This document shows positions 1-6,839 of a stretch of 16,053 nucleotides of DNA, piece by piece. This stretch comes from PVC group bacterium (GTDB lineage Bacteria; Verrucomicrobiota; Kiritimatiellia; CAIKKV01; PXCX01), in NCBI GenBank assembly GCA_003567575.1, contig PWZG01000587.1:1-16053 (forward strand), given 5' to 3'. The number at the start of each line of letters is the position of its first letter. Positions within the stretch are counted from its first letter, which is position 1. The translations under genes were made by a program, and so were the position numbers. The notes below the pieces were generated by a model. The model saw nothing but the letters and a program-made list of their open reading frames with translations. It was not told where the DNA came from and searched no databases.

Positions 1-232
1 ATATCTTGTGCCGAAAGTCCTTCTTTGAGACGGCATCATCAGCCTCGCAGTAGTTTGCCCCTATGCTAGTGCCGGCACCCACCAATTGATCGATAAGACG
101 ACGCGTTACAGGGGTTACGGGAACCTTTTTCAGATAATCAATAACCGACTCCCCGAACAAAGCGGTGCGCTCTTCCAGATCGTACGGCTTCTTGCGGGCT
201 TGGTCGCCACTCTCGGGTAGGTTGTTCGTCAT
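1..232 (-). CDS. Four-helix-bundle protein, 23S rRNA intervening-sequence type (partial)
   Basis: The minus strand reads from an ATG at 232 to the window edge without a stop, giving 77 residues of a protein whose 3' end lies outside. After a charged, proline-containing start the sequence runs into LEERTALFGESVIDYLKKV, then RRLIDQLVGAGTSIGANY, then CEADDAVSKKDF. This is the order typical of the small four-helix-bundle proteins first found encoded in 23S rRNA intervening sequences (about 115-130 residues). The family forms oligomers; its molecular function is not settled. No rRNA is visible here, so this looks like a free-standing chromosomal copy, which is common in environmental bacteria. A GGAAG lies 5 bases before the ATG. 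The family call is confident from the motif; the role is unknown. Confidence 0.85.
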   Translation of the reverse strand, partial: MTNNLPESGDQARKKPYDLEERTALFGESVIDYLKKVPVTPVTRRLIDQLVGAGTSIGANYCEADDAVSKKDFRHKI

Positions 233-368
233 TCGGACTTCCGTGATTCCTTCGTGCTTCGGTATTTGGGTGTTTCGTCATTAATTCTTGAACTCAACCT
301 TGCGCACAGATCAAGCTCCTTGACACCGCAATACCATCGGAAGTGATTTATGATTGCATCCCATGCGT

Positions 369-2114
369 TCAAGATCGCACACGCAGCGCCAGTGCGGTCA
401 TACCGGGACTGCATTCCAAGCGGCCGTTCGGATCGAACCGCGTGAAACAGGCGGTTTCGTAAAAGTTGTACAGGTCGATGTCCGGATGCGATTTCACCAC
501 CGCATCGATCTCCCATGCCAAATGATCGTGCGGACCGTCGAACGAAACCACGCCGCCGGCACGCGACGACTGGTACATGAAACGCTTGCCGGCCTCGCGG
601 CAGGCGAGACCGATGCGGTCCACGATGCGCCGGAGGTGTTCGGGTTTCAGGGTGAACGCGCCCCGGAACTCGACGTAGTCGGCGATCTCGCGGATCCAAG
701 TTTCCCATTGCCATTCCATATTCCAGGGGACCAGGGCATCGCCATGCAAGGCGTGTGGCCGTTGTTCCCATCCGATCATGGTCGTGTAGATATGAACACC
801 CATTTCCTTGCCCGCCGCGTGACACAGGTCGGCCGCCGCGCGCATGAACGCGGTATAGGCGTTGCCGTTGATACGGGATACTTCCGCCGTGTTTTCCGGA
901 TGGGTCACCTGTGCCAAGGTGGGCGCATTGAAACCATATGCCCAGGGATCCACCGGCCAATTGTGACCCTGGGTGCGAATGTTGACGCCGTCCACGCCGC
1001 GCTCCAAACAAAACCGTACCCGTTCCAGCCAGTGGGCTTGCACTTCGGGATAGACCGGGTTCAGCAGACTGCCGAAATAACGTGGTTTCCCCCGCATGAC
1101 CACGAGCCGGCATCCCGGGTCGAGTTTCGGGTAATATCGGTTTCCACAGGTGGTGCGCAGGCGATTCATGCGTTCGACGTGACCGGCAAACGCCGCCGGG
1201 TCATCCAGAATCCGTTTCACCTCCGGATGACGCAGATACGGATCGAACAGCCGCCGGGGCGACTGCCGCAATTGACGCATGGCGTCCGGCGTCATCTCGC
1301 CGGAAGGTGTTGCTTGCGACGGGATGACGCGCCCATCGGCATTGACCAATTCGACGATCTCGGTCACGTAATGACAGAGGTCCACCGGGTGGGTTGCCTT
1401 ACATCGAATATCGATGAACGCCGTCTCGGGCGGAATCCGCAAACCGCTCAGGGTCAACACACGGCAGGAGGCTTCCTGATACGGAAGCACGGGGCGGTAC
1501 GCCGTTATCTCGCGGTAATCGACCGGCCCGTCGTACGTCTCCAGAACCGCGTCCGGCCCGCCGCGGCTGGTGAGGATTTCGAGATCGCCGGTCCGAATGC
1601 CGGTCGGATCATTGCCCGGTTTCACCAGGCGGATTTTCGCGACGAACCCTCCCGGATCGATCCCATCCTCGGGTGCGCGCGCCATGCGAAGCTCGGGATG
1701 CCGGGCGATGAAGGGACGCAAACCATGAACGATAGCATCCGGTTCTTCCAGGAAGGGTGCGCCGGAAGGTTTCGGGAAACTGAGCGGCAACCGCTGGTTC
1801 GCCGAATATCCGCCGCCGTCAAAGGGCTTGAAGACGGCATCGAATCGCATCCCATGGCGATGCGCCGCCTCGCAGGCGACACGCAAGAGATCAAACCCCA
1901 GCGGCGAATCGGCATCGTAAAGCATGTGGTTGTCGCCCAGAATCCACTCATGACGGGTCGCGCCCATGGCGGCGCAACAGCCCATCAGGTCGTCGATATC
2001 CTGTTCCGTGAAAAAGCGCCAGTCGGAAAAATCGTTGCTCAGGGGCAGTTCGTGTCCCCGGGGATACAGCAGGTTGTCGACAAAATCGGTCGTACAGCAC
2101 ACATCCTTAGGCAT
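369..2114 (-). CDS. Hypothetical protein, possibly a TIM-barrel glycosidase-like enzyme
   Basis: This is a 581-residue protein without a confident family. The ATG at 2114 is preferred because AAAGGA lies just upstream; the frame stays open for 44 more codons, but that stretch crosses AT-rich promoter-like DNA and is hydrophobic by composition. Residues about 75-100 (ACEAAHRHGMRFDAVFKPF) and 365-385 (CLERGVDGVNIRTQGHN) look like beta-alpha units of a TIM barrel, as in glycoside-hydrolase-like proteins acting on sugars. Further aromatic and acidic patches (NMEWQWETW near 465, YNFYETACF near 549) could line a substrate cleft. Residues about 170-260 are strand-rich and look like an inserted beta domain. 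No signal peptide is seen from the chosen start, so a cytoplasmic location is likely. It lies downstream of the aldolase/kinase pair on the same strand but 578 bases away, so probably in a separate transcript. Confidence 0.7.
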   Translation of the reverse strand: MPKDVCCTTDFVDNLLYPRGHELPLSNDFSDWRFFTEQDIDDLMGCCAAMGATRHEWILGDNHMLYDADSPLGFDLLRVACEAAHRHGMRFDAVFKPFDGGGYSANQRLPLSFPKPSGAPFLEEPDAIVHGLRPFIARHPELRMARAPEDGIDPGGFVAKIRLVKPGNDPTGIRTGDLEILTSRGGPDAVLETYDGPVDYREITAYRPVLPYQEASCRVLTLSGLRIPPETAFIDIRCKATHPVDLCHYVTEIVELVNADGRVIPSQATPSGEMTPDAMRQLRQSPRRLFDPYLRHPEVKRILDDPAAFAGHVERMNRLRTTCGNRYYPKLDPGCRLVVMRGKPRYFGSLLNPVYPEVQAHWLERVRFCLERGVDGVNIRTQGHNWPVDPWAYGFNAPTLAQVTHPENTAEVSRINGNAYTAFMRAAADLCHAAGKEMGVHIYTTMIGWEQRPHALHGDALVPWNMEWQWETWIREIADYVEFRGAFTLKPEHLRRIVDRIGLACREAGKRFMYQSSRAGGVVSFDGPHDHLAWEIDAVVKSHPDIDLYNFYETACFTRFDPNGRLECSPGMTALALRVRS

Positions 2115-2179
2115 TATATAGCGTCCTTTCCTGTGAATGCATACAAATATACACCACGAAATGAAAATTTGAAAGAACA

Positions 2180-2209
2180 TTGACCCTAGCGTCAGCAATT
2201 CCGTATAAT
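2180..2209 (+). promoter_or_regulatory. Near-consensus sigma-70 promoter pointing right
   Basis: TTGACC (2180-2185) and TATAAT (2204-2209) are separated by 18 bases, so the -35 matches five of six and the -10 six of six consensus bases. Transcription would start near 2216 and run into the gene-poor gap and then antisense to the rhaB-like gene. No intact plus-strand gene follows, only the beta-helix remnant. It may be the surviving promoter of that lost gene, or drive a non-coding RNA. Function is untested. Confidence 0.5.
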
Positions 2210-2354
2210 GCATGAATTGTCGCACAACTCCATACATGGGTTTCAACCAAAGTAAACCCTGCGCGTGAAACCATTAACATGAGAAGGAATACCGGCGCGC
2301 TCGATCCGGCCGGCCGGGAGTGAATGATTACCACGAATCAATTGACCGACCCTG

Positions 2355-2373
2355 GGAATCCCCGAGGGATTTC
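2355..2373. other. Short inverted repeat (hairpin)
   Basis: AATCCC (2357-2362) and GGGATT (2366-2371) pair perfectly around the three-base loop CGA; two more outer pairs form if a G-U wobble is allowed. No T-run follows on either strand, so it is not a standard intrinsic terminator. It lies about 140 bases downstream of the predicted start of the orphan promoter at 2180-2209. Confidence 0.35.
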
Positions 2374-2406
2374 AACTGACCAACGTGAATCCGCGTCGGG
2401 ACGATC

Positions 2407-2670
2407 ATGCAGACTGAAACGATCACGGGCGGCAACGAGCACGGCGGCGCCGGACTGCGGATCGACAATAGCGCGAACGTGCGGTTATCGGGTTGTGCGA
2501 TTGTCGATAACGGTTTTGTGGTCGGAACCGGATCCACCCGGACCGGGGCCGACAATGATGGCGCGCTAAGATTGCAACGCGGACGCTACGAGACTGTCGG
2601 TCTGGTCGTTGACATGGGTGCCTATAAACAAACCTACCGGCCGCGCGGCACGATTTTCTTCATGCGCTGA
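2407..2670 (+). pseudogene. Remnant of a right-handed beta-helix, choice-of-anchor-Q-type protein
   Basis: The frame gives 87 residues. GGAGLRIDNSANVRLSGCAIVDN (here split as GGAGLRIDNSAN at about 13-24 followed by VRLSGCAIVDN at about 25-35) reads like one coil of a parallel beta-helix, where such proteins carry repeated GGGL-IDNSANV-L-NC-I--N units. VDMGAYKQ (68-75) resembles the closing D-GAYE signature of choice-of-anchor-Q surface proteins. Full-length members run to several hundred residues with many coils; here only one coil and a shortened linker to the closing motif remain, and in-frame stops lie just upstream near 2390. A decayed or internally deleted fragment is therefore more likely than a working small protein. 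The Shine-Dalgarno is weak (GGGA). It could still be expressed from the promoter at 2180-2209. Confidence 0.5.
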
Positions 2671-2692
2671 TGTTATGATAAATATATGGTGT

Positions 2693-4213
2693 CTAAGCTG
2701 TCCGTTTGGACAGTATCTCCGCGAATCGGCGACGTGCGGTTTGCCAGATCTCGGCGTCGGTTGGCTGATAATCGCGGATGGGCAGCGTGGCACGGATCAT
2801 CGGGATGGCTTCCTCGAAACCGCTGATACGGCCAAGTCCCAGCGCCTGAGTCATCAGGTTGCCGACTGCCGTGGCCTCTTCCGGACCGGCCACAACCGGC
2901 AAGCCGCAGGCGTTGGCGGTAAACTGGTTGAGCAGTTGGTTGCGGCTGCCGCCGCCGACAATATGGATGACGCGTGACGCCTGTCCGCAGGCATCGCTGA
3001 TCTGTCGGTTGACGACCTGATATTTAAGCGCCAGACTTTCGTAGATCATGCGTAACAGGCCGCCGCGATCGGTTGGCGCGCTTTGTCCGGTATCGGCACA
3101 AAAATCATGGATTGCCCTGACCATATCGTCGGGATTATAAAAACAGGAATCATCGGGATCAATGAACGCCGTGAAAGGCGGTGCGGTCTCGGTCAGGACA
3201 TCAAGTTCTTTCCAAGATGGTTCGCGGCCGTCGGCATCGCGCCAGCCACGCCTTAATTCCTGCGTAATCCAGGAGCCGGAACAGTTCTTGAGAAAACGGA
3301 TGTTCCCGATACCGCCCTCGTTACTCAAATTGGCCGCCATGGCGTCGGCATGGGTAATAGGTTCCGGAATCAGTTTGCCAACAAGTGACCATGTTCCGGA
3401 ACTGATGATCAATGCGTCCGCCGGATTCACCGCGGGTGCGGCGGCAAAGGCGCACGCGGTATCGTGCGATGCGACCGCAATCAAGGCCGCCTGATTCAAT
3501 CCTGTATCGGCGGCGACCGGATCGGATAGGGAACCGATCGTCGTTCCCGGCGCAACGATCGCCGGCAAGATGGAATCCGGGATACCCAGCGTTTGCAGAA
3601 TCTCCTTGCTCCAGCGCTTTGCGCGCGCATCCATCAATTGCGTTACGCTGGCCCAGGAACTGTCGACCATGCGTGAGCCGCCCAGATAAAAATAGAACAG
3701 CGAGGGTGTCGGCAGGAAAAACGCGCCCTTCGGCAGCATATCGGCCCGGTGACGCGCAAACCACAGCAATTGGTTGCTGATATTGAATGGTTGAAAATGA
3801 ACACCGGTGATGTCGTAGATACGCGCCGGATCGATTAACGCCTTGACTTCGTCAATCATGGGGTCCAGGCGATGATCGCGATAGGCGTAAAGATCGCCCA
3901 GTGATTCGCCGTCAGAACTCAGAAACATCCCGTCCGTTCCCCAGGTGTCGATGCCGATCCCATCCAAATGGTTGCCGATATCGCGTTGGAATATACGTAA
4001 CCCGTCGATGAGATTGCGGTAAATAAGCAGATCGTCCCAATGCATGCGCGATACCAGACGGTCGGACCGATCCGGTAAATGGCGTATCACCGGTTCGTAG
4101 GCGAAACGGTGGATCTCCTGCATGGCGAACATGTCGCGCTCGAACCGGCCGGCGAAACATTTCCCGCCCGACGCGCCAAGGTCGATGGCTACGATGTCGA
4201 TCGGCTTGTGCAT
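2693..4213 (-). CDS. rhaB: Rhamnulokinase-like FGGY-family carbohydrate kinase
   Basis: This 506-residue cytoplasmic kinase would phosphorylate a ketose, most likely L-rhamnulose, at C1 with ATP. Both actin-like halves are present. The N-terminal phosphate loop is AIDLGASGGK (9-18). The sugar-side motif GIDTWGTDG lies near 87-95. The FGGY catalytic aspartate is in SHDTACA (D251). SSGTWSLVG (271-279) and the adenosine-side GGGSRNQLLNQ (420-430) follow, then GPEEATAVGN. E. coli RhaB has 489 residues, so the length fits. The ATG at 4213 is chosen because a strong AAGGAGGG lies 8 bases upstream. That site also contains the stop region of the aldolase gene, leaving 5 bases between the genes and implying translational coupling. 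A related specificity (L-fuculose or L-xylulose) cannot be excluded. No isomerase gene lies nearby. Confidence 0.85.
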   Translation of the reverse strand: MHKPIDIVAIDLGASGGKCFAGRFERDMFAMQEIHRFAYEPVIRHLPDRSDRLVSRMHWDDLLIYRNLIDGLRIFQRDIGNHLDGIGIDTWGTDGMFLSSDGESLGDLYAYRDHRLDPMIDEVKALIDPARIYDITGVHFQPFNISNQLLWFARHRADMLPKGAFFLPTPSLFYFYLGGSRMVDSSWASVTQLMDARAKRWSKEILQTLGIPDSILPAIVAPGTTIGSLSDPVAADTGLNQAALIAVASHDTACAFAAAPAVNPADALIISSGTWSLVGKLIPEPITHADAMAANLSNEGGIGNIRFLKNCSGSWITQELRRGWRDADGREPSWKELDVLTETAPPFTAFIDPDDSCFYNPDDMVRAIHDFCADTGQSAPTDRGGLLRMIYESLALKYQVVNRQISDACGQASRVIHIVGGGSRNQLLNQFTANACGLPVVAGPEEATAVGNLMTQALGLGRISGFEEAIPMIRATLPIRDYQPTDAEIWQTARRRFAEILSKRTA

Positions 4214-4218
4214 CGTTG

Positions 4219-4872
4219 TTACCCTCCTTGTTCCATCATTTTTACACGATGTTTTGGCGCATCGAGCTGCATCAGATCGGCTTGCTCGGACTCGGTAAGA
4301 AACCGTGGTTTCCCAACGACGGATGCCGCGACCATCGAAATGGCCGCATCTTCCACAACCAGACATTTGTAATACGCCTGTTTCATGGTTGCGCCCAGCG
4401 CCGCGACACCGTGGTTGACCATGAAAATGGTGTCGTGATCGAGGGCACAGGCGCCCATGGCGTCCGCCAGATCCTGTGTCGTCGGTGTCACGTAGGGAAT
4501 AGTGCCCACCCGACCCAGGTCGCAGATGAATTCGGCAAACATCGGCTTGAGCTCTGCTCCGGAACTGATCACGCCTGATGCCCACGGCGAATGGGTATGA
4601 AATATCGCCTTGATATCCGGACGGGCACGGTACATTTCCAGGTGCATATTCACCTCGGATGTCGGGCGATGCGGTCCGCGTACCTGACGGCCGTCATCGA
4701 GTTCAATTCCGCATAAATCTTCAGGCGTCATTTCATCCATTGCGACACCGCTGGGTTTCATCCAGATAAGGCGATCTTCACGGGCGCTGATATTGCCGCC
4801 GGCGCCGGCCACCAGGCGTGCTTGCGCGATTTTTATTCCGTAGCGTACCAGCTCTTCAGATACCGTTTCCAT
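4219..4872 (-). CDS. Class II (zinc) sugar-phosphate aldolase, L-fuculose/L-rhamnulose-1-phosphate type
   Basis: This 217-residue protein would cleave a 1-phospho-ketose to dihydroxyacetone phosphate and L-lactaldehyde in the cytoplasm. Zinc and catalytic residues fall almost exactly where they do in E. coli FucA (215 residues: E73, H92, H94, H155): E73 in TSEVNMHLEMY, H92 and H94 in FHTHSPW, and H154 in VNHGVAALG. The phosphate-binding GAGGNIS (23-29) and KPSG (39-42) are intact. By length it is closer to FucA than to RhaD (274 residues), yet the partner gene looks like a rhamnulokinase, so the true substrate is uncertain; many bacteria pair a FucA-size enzyme with RhaB. It is the first gene of the minus-strand operon. 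A sigma-70 promoter lies about 45 bases upstream and AAGGA lies 10 bases before the ATG. Confidence 0.88.
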   Translation of the reverse strand: METVSEELVRYGIKIAQARLVAGAGGNISAREDRLIWMKPSGVAMDEMTPEDLCGIELDDGRQVRGPHRPTSEVNMHLEMYRARPDIKAIFHTHSPWASGVISSGAELKPMFAEFICDLGRVGTIPYVTPTTQDLADAMGACALDHDTIFMVNHGVAALGATMKQAYYKCLVVEDAAISMVAASVVGKPRFLTESEQADLMQLDAPKHRVKMMEQGG

Positions 4873-4916
4873 GTTTAAATTTTCCTTGTATTAATCCTAA
4901 GAAATGTGAAAAACTC

Positions 4917-4945
4917 ATTATGCACACACCAGCGATGGATGACAA
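4917..4945 (-). promoter_or_regulatory. Promoter of the aldolase-kinase operon
   Basis: On the minus strand TTGTCA (4945-4940) and CATAAT (4922-4917) are separated by 17 bases; each box matches five of six sigma-70 consensus bases. Transcription would start near 4910, giving a leader of about 38 bases before the aldolase ATG. It is back to back with the larE promoter, the two -35 boxes being 43 bases apart, which leaves room for one shared regulator site. No clear operator palindrome was recognised in that space. Confidence 0.55.
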
Positions 4946-4988
4946 CTATAAATTGTGGACGATTGGGGCACCCATAAAACGCCGAATC

Positions 4989-5017
4989 TTGTAAATCGAA
5001 ACAATATATCGTAAGAT
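4989..5017 (+). promoter_or_regulatory. Promoter of the larE-cysK-epimerase operon
   Basis: TTGTAA (4989-4994) and TAAGAT (5012-5017) are separated by 17 bases and each matches four of six consensus bases. The predicted start is near 5024. That would exclude translation from the upstream ATG at 5020 and supports the ATG at 5050, which has AAGGG 6 bases before it. It is divergent from the aldolase-kinase promoter. Confidence 0.4.
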
Positions 5018-5049
5018 ACATGGCTGACAAGGGTATGCAAGGGTACATT

Positions 5050-5892
5050 ATGACAAATGATTTAGAGCGGAAATATAATGTTTTGCAATCGAACCTGCGC
5101 GCTTACGGAGACAGTGGGCTGGCGGTAGCCTTTTCGGGCGGCACCGACAGTTCGTTGCTTACCGCGGTGGCCCATGATGTTCTGGGCGACCGTATGTTGG
5201 CCGTGACGGCGCAATCGCCGCTGTATGCAGAACACGAACGGGATGAAGCCGTGACGTTGGCTCAACAGTTAGGGGTACGGCATTTACTGATTTATTCCGA
5301 CGAATTGGCGACGCCGGGTTTCGCGGATAACCCGCCGAACCGCTGTTATTTATGCAAACGCGAGCTGTTTCGCGAAATCGCGCAAGCAGCGCTGGCCGAA
5401 GGTATCGAGCGGGTGGCCGACGGCACGAATGCAGACGATTTGGGCGATTACCGGCCCGGCCGGCGCGCGGCGCGTGAGACTGGCGTGGTGAGTCCATTAC
5501 TCGATGCCGGCCTGACCAAAGCCGAGGTTCGCGCGTTGTCGCATAAATTAAAGTTGCCGACGGCCGACAAACCGGCGATGGCCTGTCTGGCGTCGCGTTT
5601 CCCCTATGGTACGCGAATTACCGAACGCGCGTTGAATGCTGTCGGTAAGGTCGAGACGACGCTTAGACGTCATGGAATCCGCTGTTATCGGGTGCGGTTC
5701 CATGATACTATTTGCCGCATCGAACTCGGTGCTGAGGAATTGAAAACGTTTATCGGATCCGCTGCTTGCGATGCCGCGCTTAAGGCTGCCAAGCAAGCCG
5801 GTTTTACGTATGTGACGCTGGATTTGGAAGGATATCGGACTGGAAGCATGAATGAGACACTGAACGAGGAGCAACGCGATGAAAACGTTTGA
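5050..5892 (+). CDS. larE: LarE, ATP-dependent sacrificial sulfur transferase
   Basis: LarE adenylates the carboxylates of the LarB product (a pyridinium 3,5-biscarboxylic acid mononucleotide) and converts them to thiocarboxylates, making the precursor of the nickel-pincer cofactor of LarA-type racemases and epimerases. The ATP pyrophosphatase loop is SGGTDS (29-34). Family hallmarks follow: NRCYLCKREL (97-106), DGTNADDLGDYRPG (124-137), ACLASRFPYG (178-187) and GYRTGSMNE (261-269). C179 aligns by motif with the sacrificial cysteine of Lactiplantibacillus plantarum LarE (C176). C99 and C102 add two more, as in the three-cysteine LarE class that carries an iron-sulfur cluster. At 280 residues it has the usual length. 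The ATG at 5050 is preferred over 5020 and 5035 from its Shine-Dalgarno and the predicted promoter. The 3' end overlaps cysK by 14 bases. LarA, LarB and LarC are not in the window. Confidence 0.92.
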   Translation: MTNDLERKYNVLQSNLRAYGDSGLAVAFSGGTDSSLLTAVAHDVLGDRMLAVTAQSPLYAEHERDEAVTLAQQLGVRHLLIYSDELATPGFADNPPNRCYLCKRELFREIAQAALAEGIERVADGTNADDLGDYRPGRRAARETGVVSPLLDAGLTKAEVRALSHKLKLPTADKPAMACLASRFPYGTRITERALNAVGKVETTLRRHGIRCYRVRFHDTICRIELGAEELKTFIGSAACDAALKAAKQAGFTYVTLDLEGYRTGSMNETLNEEQRDENV

Positions 5893-6826
5893 AGACAATT
5901 CATTGTCCATCGGTAATACGCCTTTGGTACGAATACGCCGGGTTGCCGGTGACACGGTCCGTGTATTCGCCAAGATCGAAGGCCGGAATCCGGCGTACTC
6001 GGTGAAATGCCGGATCGGAGCCGCCATGATCTGGGATGCGGAAAAACGCGGCGTTCTCAAACCCGGAATGGAAATTATCGAGCCCACCAGCGGGAATACC
6101 GGGATAGCGCTGGCATTTGTCGGCGCCGCACGCGGCTATAAAGTTACCTTAACCATGCCGGACACCATGAGTATCGAACGTCGCAAGGTATTGAAAGCGC
6201 TGGGCGCCGAGCTGGAATTGACCGCGGGTGTTAAAGGGATGACTGGTGCAATCGAAAAAGCCGAGGAGATACGGGCCAGTGATCCGAAACGCTATTTTAT
6301 GCCGCAACAATTCACAAATCCCGCCAATCCTGAAATCCATCGTACGACCACGGGCCCGGAAATATGGGAGGCGCTTGACGGGCAGGTGGATGTTCTGGTT
6401 TGTGGGGTCGGCACCGGCGGAACCATCACAGGATTATCACGTTTCTTCAAACAGGACAAGGGCCGTGCCATCACCTCCGTGGCCGTAGAGCCGGCGCAAA
6501 GCCCGGTCATTACCCAACGATTGGCGGGGCGGGAACTAACGCCGGGCCCGCATATGATCCAAGGCATCGGCGCCGGGTTTATCCCTGACAATCTTGATCT
6601 GTCGCTCGTCGATCGCGTGGAACAGGTTGCAAACGAAGACGCATTGATTTTCGCCCGACGACTGGCGCAAGAAGAAGGTATTCTGGCGGGTATTTCCTGC
6701 GGCGCCGCCATGGCCGTCGCCGTACGTTTGGCCGCCGAACCGGCGTTCGCGCATAAAACCATGGTGGTGATTTTACCCGATTCCGGTGAACGGTATTTGT
6801 CCACGCCTCTGTTCGACGAAGTCTGA
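5879..6826 (+). CDS. cysK: Cysteine synthase A (O-acetylserine sulfhydrylase)
   Basis: CysK makes L-cysteine from O-acetylserine and sulfide using pyridoxal phosphate. The 315-residue protein has the PLP lysine in NPAYSVKCRIG (K43), the substrate loop TSGNTG (70-75), the PLP-phosphate loop GVGTGGT near 175-181, and the C-terminal PDSGERYLST, whose serine contacts the pyridine nitrogen. The sequence is strikingly like the enterobacterial CysK type (the same SVKCRIG, TMSIERRK and QGIGAGFIP blocks, from memory). It ends about 8 residues earlier than the 323-residue E. coli enzyme. The start ATG lies inside the larE reading frame, with GAGGAG 7 bases upstream, so the two are co-translated or coupled. 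Its position points to cysteine supply for LarE-dependent cofactor synthesis rather than only general assimilation; this is inference. Confidence 0.96.
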   Translation: MKTFEDNSLSIGNTPLVRIRRVAGDTVRVFAKIEGRNPAYSVKCRIGAAMIWDAEKRGVLKPGMEIIEPTSGNTGIALAFVGAARGYKVTLTMPDTMSIERRKVLKALGAELELTAGVKGMTGAIEKAEEIRASDPKRYFMPQQFTNPANPEIHRTTTGPEIWEALDGQVDVLVCGVGTGGTITGLSRFFKQDKGRAITSVAVEPAQSPVITQRLAGRELTPGPHMIQGIGAGFIPDNLDLSLVDRVEQVANEDALIFARRLAQEEGILAGISCGAAMAVAVRLAAEPAFAHKTMVVILPDSGERYLSTPLFDEV

Positions 6827-6839
6827 AGGTATAGTCGCC

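Larger units (their letters stand above)
2115..2692. other. Gene-poor gap between the rhaB-like gene and the TIM-barrel-like gene
   Basis: No intact gene is seen in these 578 bases. The left third (about 2115-2280) is AT-rich and carries the upstream region of the minus-strand 581-residue gene together with a near-consensus plus-strand promoter at 2180-2209. The rest is GC-rich and contains a short hairpin (2355-2373) and the decayed beta-helix fragment at 2407-2670. The short palindrome GCCGCGCGGC lies near 2640-2649. No uridine-rich terminator was found for the rhaB-like gene that ends at 2693. Confidence 0.7.

Noticed and set aside
354..2183. 609-codon plus-strand open frame opposite the 581-residue gene
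   Set aside because: It mirrors the minus-strand gene, has low-complexity arginine/histidine-rich composition, no recognisable domain and no ribosome site. It is a GC-driven shadow.
2115..2246. 44-residue hydrophobic extension (membrane anchor) of the 581-residue protein
   Set aside because: The region is AT-rich promoter-like DNA that codes for F/I by composition, and a ribosome site lies right before the downstream ATG at 2114.
4214..4585. Upstream extension of the rhaB-like frame by 124 codons
   Set aside because: The extension runs out of frame across the aldolase gene and has no kinase-like sequence; the start at 4213 has a strong ribosome site.
4906..4925. CRP-like half-sites (TGTGA...TCATT) near the aldolase promoter
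   Set aside because: Spacing is 5 rather than 6 and the right half matches poorly; the arms are not symmetric.
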